A DNA stretch of 64,000 bases from Onchidella celtica (taxonomy: Eukaryota > Mollusca > Gastropoda > Systellommatophora > Onchidiidae). A model generated the notes under the pieces. That model worked only from the letters and a program-made list of their open reading frames with translations, was not told where the DNA came from and did no database searches. Position 1 is the stretch's first letter. Every line of letters starts with the position of its first letter. Below are positions 1 through 37,304 of the stretch, piece by piece. Location: positions 62,050,632-62,114,631 of the forward strand of contig OZ007570.1 in assembly GCA_963931925.1 (NCBI GenBank). Direction: 5' to 3'. Made by a program: the position numbers and the translations under genes.

Positions 1-393
1 GTCATTGCTTCTTTCATGCCTTTTTTTTTTTATAAAGTTATCTTAGCAGAGATGGAAACTTCATATCCTGCCTGTAATCTTCTTGAATCTTCAATATGAA
101 CTGACCAGCAGCTGAGCTGGTTCAGTGTCAGAAATGCTAAAGATTTCACATACAAAAGAAATCTTCTGAAATTTGCTGTGGCATATTCTTTACGGTTTAG
201 AAGTGTACACAAAAATGCCTGCAAAGACAAGATATGAACTGGTTAGATAAGTTAAAACTCAGCTGACAAGATTTAAAGTTGGAAAGTTCAGATTTGTTTT
301 AACAAATCTTTGCTCTTTTACAAATGTCATATGAAAGCTTAAATTTGTAATGAACATCACTCAAGCCTTACAATGAATGTAAAAATATTTCAG
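1..393. other. Intron of the KCP-type gene (upstream part)
   Basis: This is AT-rich sequence ending in a polypyrimidine/AG acceptor directly before the first visible KCP exon. I see no exon or promoter in it. The first visible exon starts in the middle of a VWC module, so the gene must continue upstream of the window and this stretch is most simply intron. Confidence 0.6.
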
Positions 394-26823
<26,430 letters not shown>

Positions 26824-29200
26824 ACAGAGCAATTACCTTCAAGAACGAGAGTAGATCAGATAACAAAAACCCAGTTAAAAATTTTATATTTTTATGTCTT
26901 TTGCTTTCTGGGTTTCCTTTTATCTACATCTTATCATCAGCATCATTATCATTTTGGACACAGCTCATAATCTTTCAGCATTATGCCCTTCAATTAAAAG
27001 CAAAACAAAAAAAAAGAAATCATCAGTCCAGTATGAATTCCATATATATGCTGAGAGAGAAATACTTCTGGCCTGTACAAAAAGAAATTCCAGTAGTTTT
27101 GTCCACTGTGCTCCTAAAATAAAGTTCAGTTTCCGTTTGACGTAGTAGTGATTATATCGTATGGTTAGACCGAGTCTAAAAAGATAGTTAGAAGAAAGGG
27201 AGATGTTAATGGTGCAATAATGAAGGGCCCAGGCATTGAACATTACACATTAATTCTTTTGTAAGAATAAATGATCAGGTGAATCTTTTATGGCAACCTG
27301 GCTTTATTTGAATCTGATGAACAGTTCCATTGGCTGCTTAGCTGCTGAATTGGTACCGGTAAACTATTAAGTTGTCCTATGTTTTAGGTTTCCTAGTTAG
27401 TTGCATGCCATTTTCTCATTCTCAGAGTCATTTGTAATCTTCTTATTTTATTCTCAAATTCTTTCTAGATTTTTTCCAATGGATTTCACTGGGTAGAGAT
27501 ACATTACATTATTTTACTTGTTTTATAATTCATTCTCTTCTTTCCAGATTCACTATTTTGGTTTTCCAAATGTTAAATGATTGGAGCGGTTTTCTTTAAA
27601 GAGAGTGTATGCCAAGAACAAACTCAAAGCAGTTCAAAACTCAAGTTTGGCTGGAACATTACTTGTTTCTTCTTCTTTAACTTTATTTAATCTAATTGTG
27701 TCGGGTTATTGTTCTTCTTAGCTGATATCAGTTTAATTAAGAGCACATTAATTCATTTACAGCACTGTCTTGTGTAAGATTAATAAATTTCAGCTGAATT
27801 TGTGTCAGTGTGACCTTCAAGATGCTTTTTCCAACAATATATGCCATGATTCCGTTGGCAGAGCTAAGTAACGACCTGACACAAGTTGCTGAATAAATAG
27901 ATTTGCTTTGTTGATTTCCTTCATTTTGGTATCTTGGTAAAACCATGTCAGCTGTACATTAATACGTGTAAATAGCTAGTGTATATGTTCATGGATATGT
28001 GTTAAATTATATGTATACTCTGCCATTACAAATTACATAACAGATGTATTGTTCCATGTAGATGTTAGGTAATGAGCAAACTGTAACTTTTTAAGGGCAT
28101 GAAGTGAAACTTCTTACATGTAATATGTATACATTTTCCTTCATGCATTTTGATAACAAGTATTACAATATTTTGTAAAGCTTGTGTTTGCAGAACTAAA
28201 AAATGGTACTGTTTATATTTTCACAAAACAGGCACTATTTTTATGTTGTATCAGGTATAGTGTTGTCCATTGTGTTGCTTATTTATATGTAATTTATATG
28301 AAAGTTCAAAGAAATATTTTATAGCTTTAAATCAGTTTATTCTTATTTAAGCCTCAAAGTGCCTTGTAAAACTGCATTTACTTACACATCATGTTAGTTT
28401 GCTGGTATAACTTTCTGTGTGTGATTTAAGATAATATTTTCTAGAACTTGAAATCATCAGGAGAGTTAAAAGGAGAGCACATTTAATAGTCAAAGGAGTT
28501 TTGTTGTCATCGATTGTGCCTTAAACATTGCATACATCACTTTATTATTTTGCAGTGTTGAGATTCCATCTGTACAAAAAAAAGCAGTACTAGTCTGTTA
28601 CTGTTTAACCTATTTTAAACATCCCGATGAAGATAGTTATTTGAAGTATGCTTCCATAAAAATCTTTTTCTTCTGGCAATATGTTTCAGGCTCTGTGTCT
28701 AGTGGAACATCATATGAAATAAAGGCAGACTAGCTCAGTTTCATTCAATTGCCAAAATGAAATTACATGTCCAGTTCAGCAGCATTTGCTGGTTAGCTGG
28801 TGAAACTGATGCTGTACATGTATATGTCATTATCCAGGGCAGCTTAACTTTTAGTAATTGCTACATTTTATTTCATTGTAACCAATTCAGATTTTCATGG
28901 AATTATTATCAAATGTTTTAAGACGCTGATGTAGGTCATCTGCTTATTATATGCAGAGAACTGGATCACCCGTGGACCATGAACAGATCTTTATTTGTTA
29001 CCTTTCTTTTCTTTGGTTAACTGTTTGGCTTCCGTCCTGATATCTCTCTCACAAAACTATTAGTTAATAGTTGTATGCAGTTTGAAAGATTTAGCATGCA
29101 ATGTCCCAGCCTCAAGTCAAACATGTAGAATATCTGTTCACTGTGTCCAGTTGTAAGTGGGCCAACAGTTTTTTCTACATTTATTAATAAAGCCCATCTT
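26824..29200 (+). other. KCP 3' UTR and downstream region
   Basis: AT-rich, non-coding sequence follows the KCP stop. The first AATAAA is at 27118-27123, about 300 nt after the stop; others are at 27265, 28719 and 29186. Which one is used cannot be read from the DNA. I see no other gene here. Confidence 0.5.
27118..27123 (+). terminator. Candidate KCP polyadenylation signal
   Basis: This is the first canonical AATAAA downstream of the KCP stop codon, in AT-rich sequence. Usage is inferred. Confidence 0.4.
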
Positions 29201-30238
29201 TTCAATATATATATCACCATTTTGTCTCAGTGCTTTGTTAGATTTGTCAAGGCTAAGTTTTGGAATGGAAAAGAAACTTACAATCATCTTGTTACATGTA
29301 TTTGAAATCTTACATATTTAAGCATAATTAATACTGTCAAGTTTGAAACATTTAAACAATAGACACAGCACATAAAAATTGTAAAAATTTGTTTAATTTT
29401 AATGGGTGTGTAAAAATGAATGTTAAAACAAAATGTCTGCTCATGATTGAAGACAAATGATTTCAGAATGGTAGATCAATACAAAACAGTTGTACAAAAG
29501 TAATGAATTATTTCAAGCCTCATCTGTACTTTGTTAGTGGTAGTTAATGCTCTGTAACTGCAACTGTCTTGCATTATTCATACCTAAGTTATATAAGCCA
29601 ATTCTAGTGACAGTCACTGTTTTATCAACATGTATATTTCCAGGTAAAGGTGTCATGTTTATATGCATTTATTACCTAATAACTCATTTTTCATCACATT
29701 ACAGGAGAGATTTAACAACAACAAAAAAAAGAAACTAGGCTTACTCAGGGTAGATGGTGTGAAATAGGCAGAAAAACCAGTTTGTTTTTAAAAACAACAA
29801 CATTAGGCTTAGGCCTATGTCTGTCTCACTTTTGACTCAGCAGTTTGCATTCCCGCCTATTTGGGAGATTAGTTTTCTTTTTAAAGCTTCCTGTTCAGTT
29901 CAATCAGCAGATTTCGTCACTGTTCCGTAAGACTGTAGTACGTTAACTCTAAAATTCGGAAAAACCGATTCTTGTACATCTTCAACTGCATTCAAAGCCA
30001 CATTGAATGGTCTTGGTTATAGACTCCTAAGACGAAAAATAATCGAACCACAAACTTTCAAAAAGCCATCGTCACTAGAGCAGTAGGGCTAAAATAAAAG
30101 TTTTTTGCTTCTCCTGAAAAGTTGTCAAAACCAGTTACTACAGTTTTAGGGAACGGTGACGATTTGAAGAATGCAAAATTGTCAAACTTGATTTGACCAG
30201 TTTGCTTCAGAGGGTATTGAAAATGGTTCAGAGTCTGA
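29201..30238. other. Intergenic region between convergent KCP and lectin genes
   Basis: This holds the 3' ends of two convergent genes. A reverse-strand AATAAA lies at 29668-29673 and could serve the lectin-like gene. Otherwise nothing recognisable was seen. Confidence 0.45.
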
Positions 30239-33200
30239 TTAACCCGTAAACGTCATGGGTAAAGCGGCAGCATTGCTTGGACATGCCATATAACTAACTG
30301 TTGCTGAAGCAATGTTGAGGTTTGGGGAGATCAGCGTGACAGTGGCTGAGGTCGTGGTCACAGAAGTAGCCCTGGTCTGGAAGTTGATGGGGAAAATAGG
30401 GTTGGCCTGGATCAGGCCAGAAACACCCAGTGTTATGACCGGAGGTGTGATGAAGGTACGTCTAAACATGACAGTGTTGGAAGTCTGTGTGGGACTGAAA
30501 GAGTTAATTTCACCACTTTCACCTGAAAAGCGAAAGAAACAAAATTTTGACTTGATGATATAAATTTCAGCCATAAAATCAGTGAGTGAAATTATTACAA
30601 CTTTTTTCATTGCCTGAATACTGTTACAGTGTGGGTATTATGACTGCATTTTAAATCGAGAGGTATTTACTATTTACTCTTTCGTACCATGCCACACACT
30701 AAGAACAATCTGAATAAGTTTCATAAACAGACCTGCAGGGCCACAAATTTAATTACATTAAATTTCCTAACAATTTTGTCTAGATCTATTACATACTAAA
30801 AGACAACATCAGCAGCATCAAATGAAAATTTAATAATATGTCACTAGAAGTCTTCTCTAGATTCCTATAAGGTTATGATCATTCTGACTCACTAACAATT
30901 TAAGTACTAGTTATATATCTCTCAGATATAGTCTGCCTACTATCTATCAAGCAATATACTAATGTCTCTGGCGACGATGTCATCTCAGCTATTTGTGCCT
31001 ACCGCTTATAATGGATCAAGCTCGTCAATATAAACTGACGTAGTTAAGTCTATTGGATCTACTCTAGGATGGGCTGGCAATCCCCAGCCTCATCCAGACA
31101 AATCAATCCCAATTCACAGATGTGTATGCCAGACATTCATACTAGTTGCAAGTCACTATAATTCTTTGTCTTGCATTCTTGGGTAGCACTCCTAGCATAT
31201 GCGGCAATCCTGTCCTACTGGATAAAGTATGTTCAGCTCCTCGTTCATTGTTGAATCATCAAAGGACAAACACTTACACTTGGTCCCTGGTATTAGAAAA
31301 ACCAGGGAACAGTAGACAATAGCAGTGGGCATATCTCATTCAAGCATATGGCTTCATCTCAATGTCTATAGTGGACTAGACATGAATCAAACAGACTTAT
31401 GATTCTTCAGGCAGAATCGTGCCGACGCCTGCACAGATTGGAATTTTCTGTATGGAGTAATGGACATAGGTATGGCTACACTTTTATACTGTGCAGCCAC
31501 CTGCAAACTACCGTCCAAATCCCTAGATTTGATTGGTGCATCCATGCGAGCTCATCTCGCAGTATTAATATATTCTACGTGGGAGTTGGTCACGGCCTTG
31601 TACTAAAAACAGACAAGGTCAATTTAAAATGTCAAAACAATTACTGAAATCTTTAAACCCTCGTGCTTTCTACATTTTATGTACGAATTTCTGAACGCGA
31701 CTAAGCGTCTTAAACTATCTATCCTTATTCACCCCTTCTCTTCCCTTCTAAGTGTTCATCAAAATCACGGGGTCGAGAATTGCACTGTCACTCCTAACTT
31801 ATCCATTTATTCTATCTCGCCCCACTTTCTTTCCATCTCTAAGAAAAAGTGTTTCAAAAACAAACTGTTCACGAGAACAGTTCAAGGACAATTTACGCTG
31901 GTTATAATCAACGAGACCGCGAAAAATCAAGTCCTCGCAAGTCGTGACCCAGCACGACAATTATAGCATTAACCCTGACAAATACTGAGTACAATGAATT
32001 TTGTATATAGAAGTGTTTATGCTGTGCTGTGTAGCTGTTACATTAATAGTTAAACAAAAATCACAAAACTATGACGAAAAGTAAAATGGAGTTAAATCGA
32101 GATAGGCTGAAGTCTTTCATCAATTAAATTTCAGCCAGTAAATACCAAGCACCTATCATTCATACGTCAGATGCATAAAACATTAAATTTCTCAAGATTA
32201 ATAATAATGATACAGTATCACCAAAGACAAGCGGTTTCATCTTGGAAGTCGGTTTGCTTGTGAGTTGCTCTTTATGTCTCTGTTTAGTTAGTTGTGTGTG
32301 TATCTCTCTGAGTCTCCATGTGCGTGTCTCTCTCTGTACCTGTCCATCTCTCTCTCTTTTTCTATCTTTCTATGCGTTTTTTTTTTCTCTTCCTGTCAGG
32401 AGGGGTGGCTGTTAGGGTACTTATAATTTCAGTCTCTTTCTTTTTATTTTGGTCTTTTTTGTTTGGAAAGAGGGGATTGGGGAAGGGGGGGGGGGGGTTG
32501 GCATGTTACGGGTGGTGATCATAACTTTGAAAGGAGTCGCAAAGGGAAAAAAAAAAGCGTTAGAAACCTCTGGTCCAGACAATATCCATTTCATGAAGAA
32601 CCAATACTCACAGCCTCCAATAGCTCCAATGCGTATGGCTGTTTCAAGAGCTTGAATACGCTGGTTCAAAGTATTGGTGTAACCTACGGAATACGAGAAA
32701 CCAATGGCATCATATAAAAGCAGATACCTCTTTACATGGGATGACAATGTGTACACACATGTTGATGTTGATGAGGATGACCATGATGATGGTGATGGTG
32801 ACTGAGACCGTGGGCATGCAATGCTGAAAACCACGGCTATTGCCCATAAACTCAAACAACGTATAACGTTATAACCAGGGGCGTGTATTATGTGTTGTAA
32901 GCGAAAGAATATGACAATTTCGTAAGTACAAAATTTTGGAAAAATGATATTGTTGTCCAAATTTATTCTAAAACATAGTTGAAAACTAAAACAAGTACGT
33001 GTAAATTTTAATTCAATTTTTGCATTTACTGACATAGATAATAATTAATAATTGGATAAAATCGCACTTCGTTTCTTTTGCGCTTACAGTGCTATAGGAA
33101 ACGGCTGTAGATCTGGGTTTTACATACATCATCTGCATATAAGTGTTTTGCATTTCCATTCAAGTAACTTTGATTATAATAATCACAATTAATTTAAATG

Positions 33201-34149
33201 CAGATGATAGGTAAGGGACATGTAGATAAAATGCTCTGTTCTTTGAAAGTTGGACTCGTTATGTTTTATTTATAATCTAACTCTAGGGTGATCCATTGCT
33301 ATTAAAATGGTTTTAAAGAAAACATTAATTTATTGCTCATCATCAAGATTTATTTAATTTTTTAAATATATATATCACTATACTTTAGTGTGAGTGTTAT
33401 TTAATCAAATCTTTTTGATGTAGGCAACGGATTTCTTTCTTTCTTTCTTTTCATTCTCACAAGGTGTTTTCACTCGTTTTGGAAAAAGATTCAAAGGCAA
33501 TGTCCCTTGCAAAGTTGGAAATAAAAGGTAAAGAAATTATATAATAATAAATCAGAAAAGAATTGCCGTTTGTTTCCAACTGTAAATCTTTTTCTCATTT
33601 TATTTTTGGCCATACTTTATTTTTAATTAGGTTTGTTCTCACACCAACATAGTTTTCAGTACCAGCTGATATTGTGTAAAGTCATAAGGAACACGTAGGC
33701 AGATATCCACGTAAATGAGTGATCATTGTTTTTCCCTGGACAAATTGAAATGAATGGATGACAAATAGCATAGAAAGTATGAAGCAATGGTGACGGAATG
33801 TGGTAAAAAAATGATAACGAGAAATAATTATTGAGCTAGCTAAAGAAAGTAGTGCCAAATGATTAAGATTACATCGGAAAAACAACAACAACAACAACAA
33901 CAAACGGACTATGAAACAAGAAGCCAAAATAGAAATGAATGTTATGGTAACTGATCTATACCTTGGTAAATAAAACAGGGTACTTACTGTAGCTCAATGT
34001 GGTCCATAATTCTCGGCAAAATCTCCAAATTCAAACTCACCAAACTCCTCTCCTAAAAGCAGTGGCATCAACATATTATTGAACTGCGCCACCGTGGTCG
34101 ATGTCAAGAGGTTAGCAAGGAAGACACCCATCAATATTGTCAGATGCAT
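30239..34149 (-). CDS. Small secreted protein with H-type lectin-like domain
   Basis: Three exons join in frame: 34149-34041, 32683-32612 and 30522-30239, all with phase 1 junctions, making 154 residues. Residues 1-21 (MHLTILMGVFLANL... to TVA) are a signal peptide. An acidic linker and a short heptad-like stretch (LNQRIQALETAIRIG) follow. Residues about 76-141 match the H-type lectin pattern of molluscan and cnidarian agglutinins: MFRRTFITPPVITLGVSG near the start and VSYMACPS near the end. H-type lectins bind sugars (often GalNAc) and commonly form trimers, and a coiled coil before the domain fits that. The gene is complete, single-domain and convergent with KCP. Sugar binding is inferred. 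The domain is divergent, so a non-lectin role is possible. Confidence 0.8.
32485..32497 (+). repeat. Poly-G run of 13
   Basis: This G tract in the second intron of the lectin-like gene is preceded by CT-rich sequence. Confidence 0.9.
33880..33904 (+). repeat. (AAC)n microsatellite
   Basis: Eight AAC units lie in the first intron of the lectin-like gene. Confidence 0.9.
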
Positions 34150-34440
34150 GGCTGATTTATTTCAATACCCTAGTCTATAACTTTAAAATTTAAATTTGAA
34201 TTTAGAGTACGGGCTAAACACACGTCGGCTCAATAAGGGTTATCCTGTCTTGCTCCTTTCACAATTTACTGAGGAGACCTTTGACTCGAAAACATGAAAA
34301 TGAATGTCTATATTGTATGACAATCCTGTGTATACAGAATCAAAAGTATCGCCTGCTCGAGAGAAACTTTACATTGAGAGTATCAGGGAAAGTTGGTCCG
34401 AGTTCAGTAGTCGGTTGATGGAAACTTTATCCTAGGCCCT

Positions 34441-34452
34441 ATTTATATATAG
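34441..34452 (-). promoter_or_regulatory. TATA box of the lectin-like gene
   Basis: The reverse strand reads CTATATATAAATAG about 300 nt upstream of the lectin-like ATG, with no other ORF between. This is a strong TATA match in the right orientation. The transcription start would fall some 30 nt downstream, leaving a 5' UTR of roughly 260 nt. Confidence 0.55.
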
Positions 34453-35276
34453 TCTCACTCCCGCCCAAAAAGAACCAGGTTCCACAATCAACTTTGAGTG
34501 ACATGAACAAAAACCCTACAAGGTTGTCGGACATGAATAATACATCTTTCAACAATTAAACTCGGCATTGTTATGACACTGGGTCTTATTCTATTATTCG
34601 CATTGTCCTGACCGAAATATTATCGGAGTTATTCAAGGTTTGGTAGACTTGTGTCTTGTCAAGACACGATTGGCTGACAAAAACATAAGTGGAAGCCCAC
34701 AGGCATAAAACGCAATAACAGAGCCGTAAGTCATGTTATTTTTCCGTTAACAGATAGACCGTTGAAGAGATGGTTTACCGTGGCAAGGCATAGCTGATTT
34801 TAGCATTAAAAATTTATGTTGGTGTTTACGATACCAATTACTACCCGTAGAATGACATTGAATTTAGATCATTATTAATGATGGCGAAAGTTCTTCATGA
34901 TACTACGATACTGTCACCAAATCACTGAGTTTTCACCAGATAATTACATGAAACGATGAACAAGCAGTGGCATGGTGTAGGCGAGGCCACAGGGTGTTTC
35001 CCCCGGACGCAAAGGTTCAACTGCCAGTTGTGAAAGAAGTTTCTCAAAACTTGAAATAGTCAAAACGTGTCAGAGATCCACAATGAGCCAAGTTAGTCAT
35101 TGTAAAGTGACAATATTGTCAATTGCTGTTTTTATATGGATTTCAATACTTTTACTGAAAATTTTACACAAATGAAAATCAAACGATTTTGAATAAATTT
35201 GAGAGTAATACTTTAACTACATCAGTATTTTCTTAAAACGCAATACATGTGCTTTTTTTCAGATTGTGTGTGTGTC

Positions 35277-35425
35277 GGGGGGGGGGGGGCGAGTGGGGTA
35301 AGGGGTTCAGTAATAGGCTGGTGGCAGGGACTCTGGTTGCTTACGGTCCACGGGTCAGTGGGCGCAGTACTTGCCTTGCCCCGGGAGCCCGCAACCCCCG
35401 CTACGCCAGTATGGACAAGCCACAG
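35277..35425 (+). other. GC-rich islet with a consensus splice donor
   Basis: After a run of 13 G the sequence is strikingly GC-rich for this window and ends at CCACAG|GTGAGA, a good donor preceded by ATGGACAAGCCACAG. It could be an unrecognised first exon or 5' UTR, but no protein family is visible and no matching downstream exon was identified. Confidence 0.25.
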
Positions 35426-36428
35426 GTGAGACTGCTTTTCTCTGCCCTCTGCCATTTTTTTTTGTTTTTTTGCTGACAATTTTGAGATGTCCAGAGCGTC
35501 TATTTGAAATTGTAAACAGATAGCTGTATTTAAACGTTTTAATTAACTTTCATCCTTTTTTCTTCTTTTTTATTTCTTTGTCTCTCAAAGTCCACATCTT
35601 ATCGGATCTCAGACAAGAGGCATACGGGTTCAAAGGGCTTAATAACGGACTTTGTTGAGGTCCATGAAATCATTGGGAATAACGTCTGTGGCAAAAAAAT
35701 GCGAGAAAACGAAACAATAAAAGGTCATGGGCAGTTTAGCTCCTTACATAAATTAAGCCTCTGCCTCATCCCTATCTCAGGCTTAGGAAAGCAGGCGAAC
35801 AAAATAATCGGATGAATCGAGCTATTACTTCGCCACGTACAAGGAGTAAGAGGCTAAAACAACATTAAGTGGACAGAACATAATAATTATTTTGCGACTT
35901 CTCACTAAAGAGCTGATAAGTCATCCATCAGAGCTTTCTGAATGTCAGATAATTATCTTACAGTCCCAACCCTCAGCATAAATGAAATTCATTATGTTCT
36001 GTTCATCTGCCTACCTGTGACAGTATGCCAATGACAGGTAACAACGAGGTGTTTACGCACCGGAGGAAACTGTAATGCCTAAACCAAACAAAGTTAGAGG
36101 TCAGGAGGTCAATAAAAATGTAGGTCAATAAAGGTCAAGCGATAATCCATCATATTAAAAACATTATTAATAAGTGAAAACCATTTGTCACCACAAACAC
36201 CGCAGATTCCTCATTGTTAGACAAGCATGTATCTGAAGCAGTAAATAATAGGTCCTCTTATCCAATCCGTTCCTTGCTGTCGACTTCTCGATCTCATCAT
36301 ACGTGTATGTATTTTAAAATGGTCAGTATTTTGAAATTAGCTGACTGCATAGAGATGAACACTGAATAGGTCTAAATCAAATTTTAATAATAACTTAAGG
36401 TAATTAAGGTAGCCGATCTGAGAGAGTT

Positions 36429-36430
<2 letters not shown>

Positions 36431-36462
<32 letters not shown>
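36431..36462 (+). repeat. (AG)n microsatellite
   Basis: Sixteen AG units. A second, interrupted GA array lies at 36818-36870, ending in 11 G. Confidence 0.95.
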
Positions 36463-36464
<2 letters not shown>

Positions 36465-36817
36465 TTCCGTAAGAAAGAAAAAAAACGATCGACAGAGGAG
36501 AGGGAGAGAAAAAGGGAAAAAGAGCAAAAGAATTTAAGTAAAATAAATACTACCTCATTCTCGCGATCTATTAGCTCTGGAGTAGTAATTTTTTTTTCAG
36601 TGAAGAGTTGAAACACCAGTTCAAAGTAAAACAAAAAATGAATCTAATTAAAATATTATTCGCCGCACAGAATATCAGGATTATTACTTTGTGTGTGTGT
36701 GTATTGAACCGAAAACAGGTGCATGTAGTGTCTCAAAAAAAAAAAAAATGTGGATGAATAATGACAAGAAGGGAAAATAATGAACGGAGGTTATTTACAC
36801 TAATCGCTGACATGAGG

Positions 36818-36887
36818 AGAGAGAGAGGAGAGAGAAGAAGAGAGAGAGAGAGAGAGAAAGAGAGAGAAAGAAGTGAGGGGGGGGGGG
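36818..36887 (+). repeat. Interrupted GA array with poly-G end
   Basis: GA and GAA units interrupted by AAG are followed by an 11-G run. It is low complexity and non-coding. The serine-leucine reading on the other strand is an artefact of the repeat. Confidence 0.85.
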
Positions 36888-37190
36888 AATAATGATATTC
36901 TGTCTTAGAAATGTAGGCTACGTTGAAGTAGACAAACAAATAAAAATATGTGATGGAACAATGCTATTCTGCTGTAATTAACTACATTTTAAACATAACT
37001 CGGTGGGGGTTGGCTGAGGGGGGAGGGGGTGTCTGGTGAACCCAGTATGCATTAATATTTAATGGAAAGGAGGGGAGGAGGCGGCGATTTTTTTCAGAAT
37101 CAAACGAGGGTGATTTTTAAACCTGCAAGATTCACGAATCAACTGTTTTCGAAAGTGAAAGTACGAATCATTTCCGGTGCTGTCTCCAAG

Positions 37191-37279
37191 ATGTGTGGCA
37201 TACAGTGTCGTCCTAATAAAGCAGCTGAAATAGAGTAAATATTATCATGGTCACCACATTTACCCGTTGTGTGTTTTGA
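37191..37279 (+). promoter_or_regulatory. Two upstream ORFs before the methyltransferase ATG
   Basis: An ATG at 37191 opens 15 codons ending in TAA at 37236-37238. A second ATG at 37247 opens 10 codons ending in TGA at 37277-37279. Both are out of frame with, and 5' of, the chosen start at 37305. If the transcript begins near the ETS-like TTTCCGGT motif, both would be in the leader and could lower translation. Confidence 0.35.
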
Positions 37280-37304
37280 AAATTGTTTTATAAGGGACTT
37301 GCAC

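Larger units (their letters stand above)
34453..37190. other. Intergenic region between divergent lectin and methyltransferase genes
   Basis: This is mostly AT-rich non-coding DNA. It contains one GC-rich islet, two GA microsatellites and two poly-G runs, listed separately. An ETS-type TTTCCGGT motif lies at about 37171, just before the first upstream ORF of the methyltransferase gene, and may mark its promoter. Confidence 0.45.

Noticed and set aside
32421..33035. 204-codon minus-strand ORF
   Set aside because: Only 32612-32683 is a real exon of the lectin-like gene; the rest is intron with low-complexity coding of a CT-rich tract.
35222..35479. ORFs on both strands over the poly-G islet
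   Set aside because: Glycine- or proline-rich readings of a GC-rich block without domain support; kept only as a possible non-coding exon.
36404..36634. Minus-strand ORF rich in Ser-Leu repeats
   Set aside because: It is the translation of a GA/CT microsatellite.
36733..36939. Minus-strand ORF rich in Ser-Leu
   Set aside because: Same cause: an interrupted GA array.
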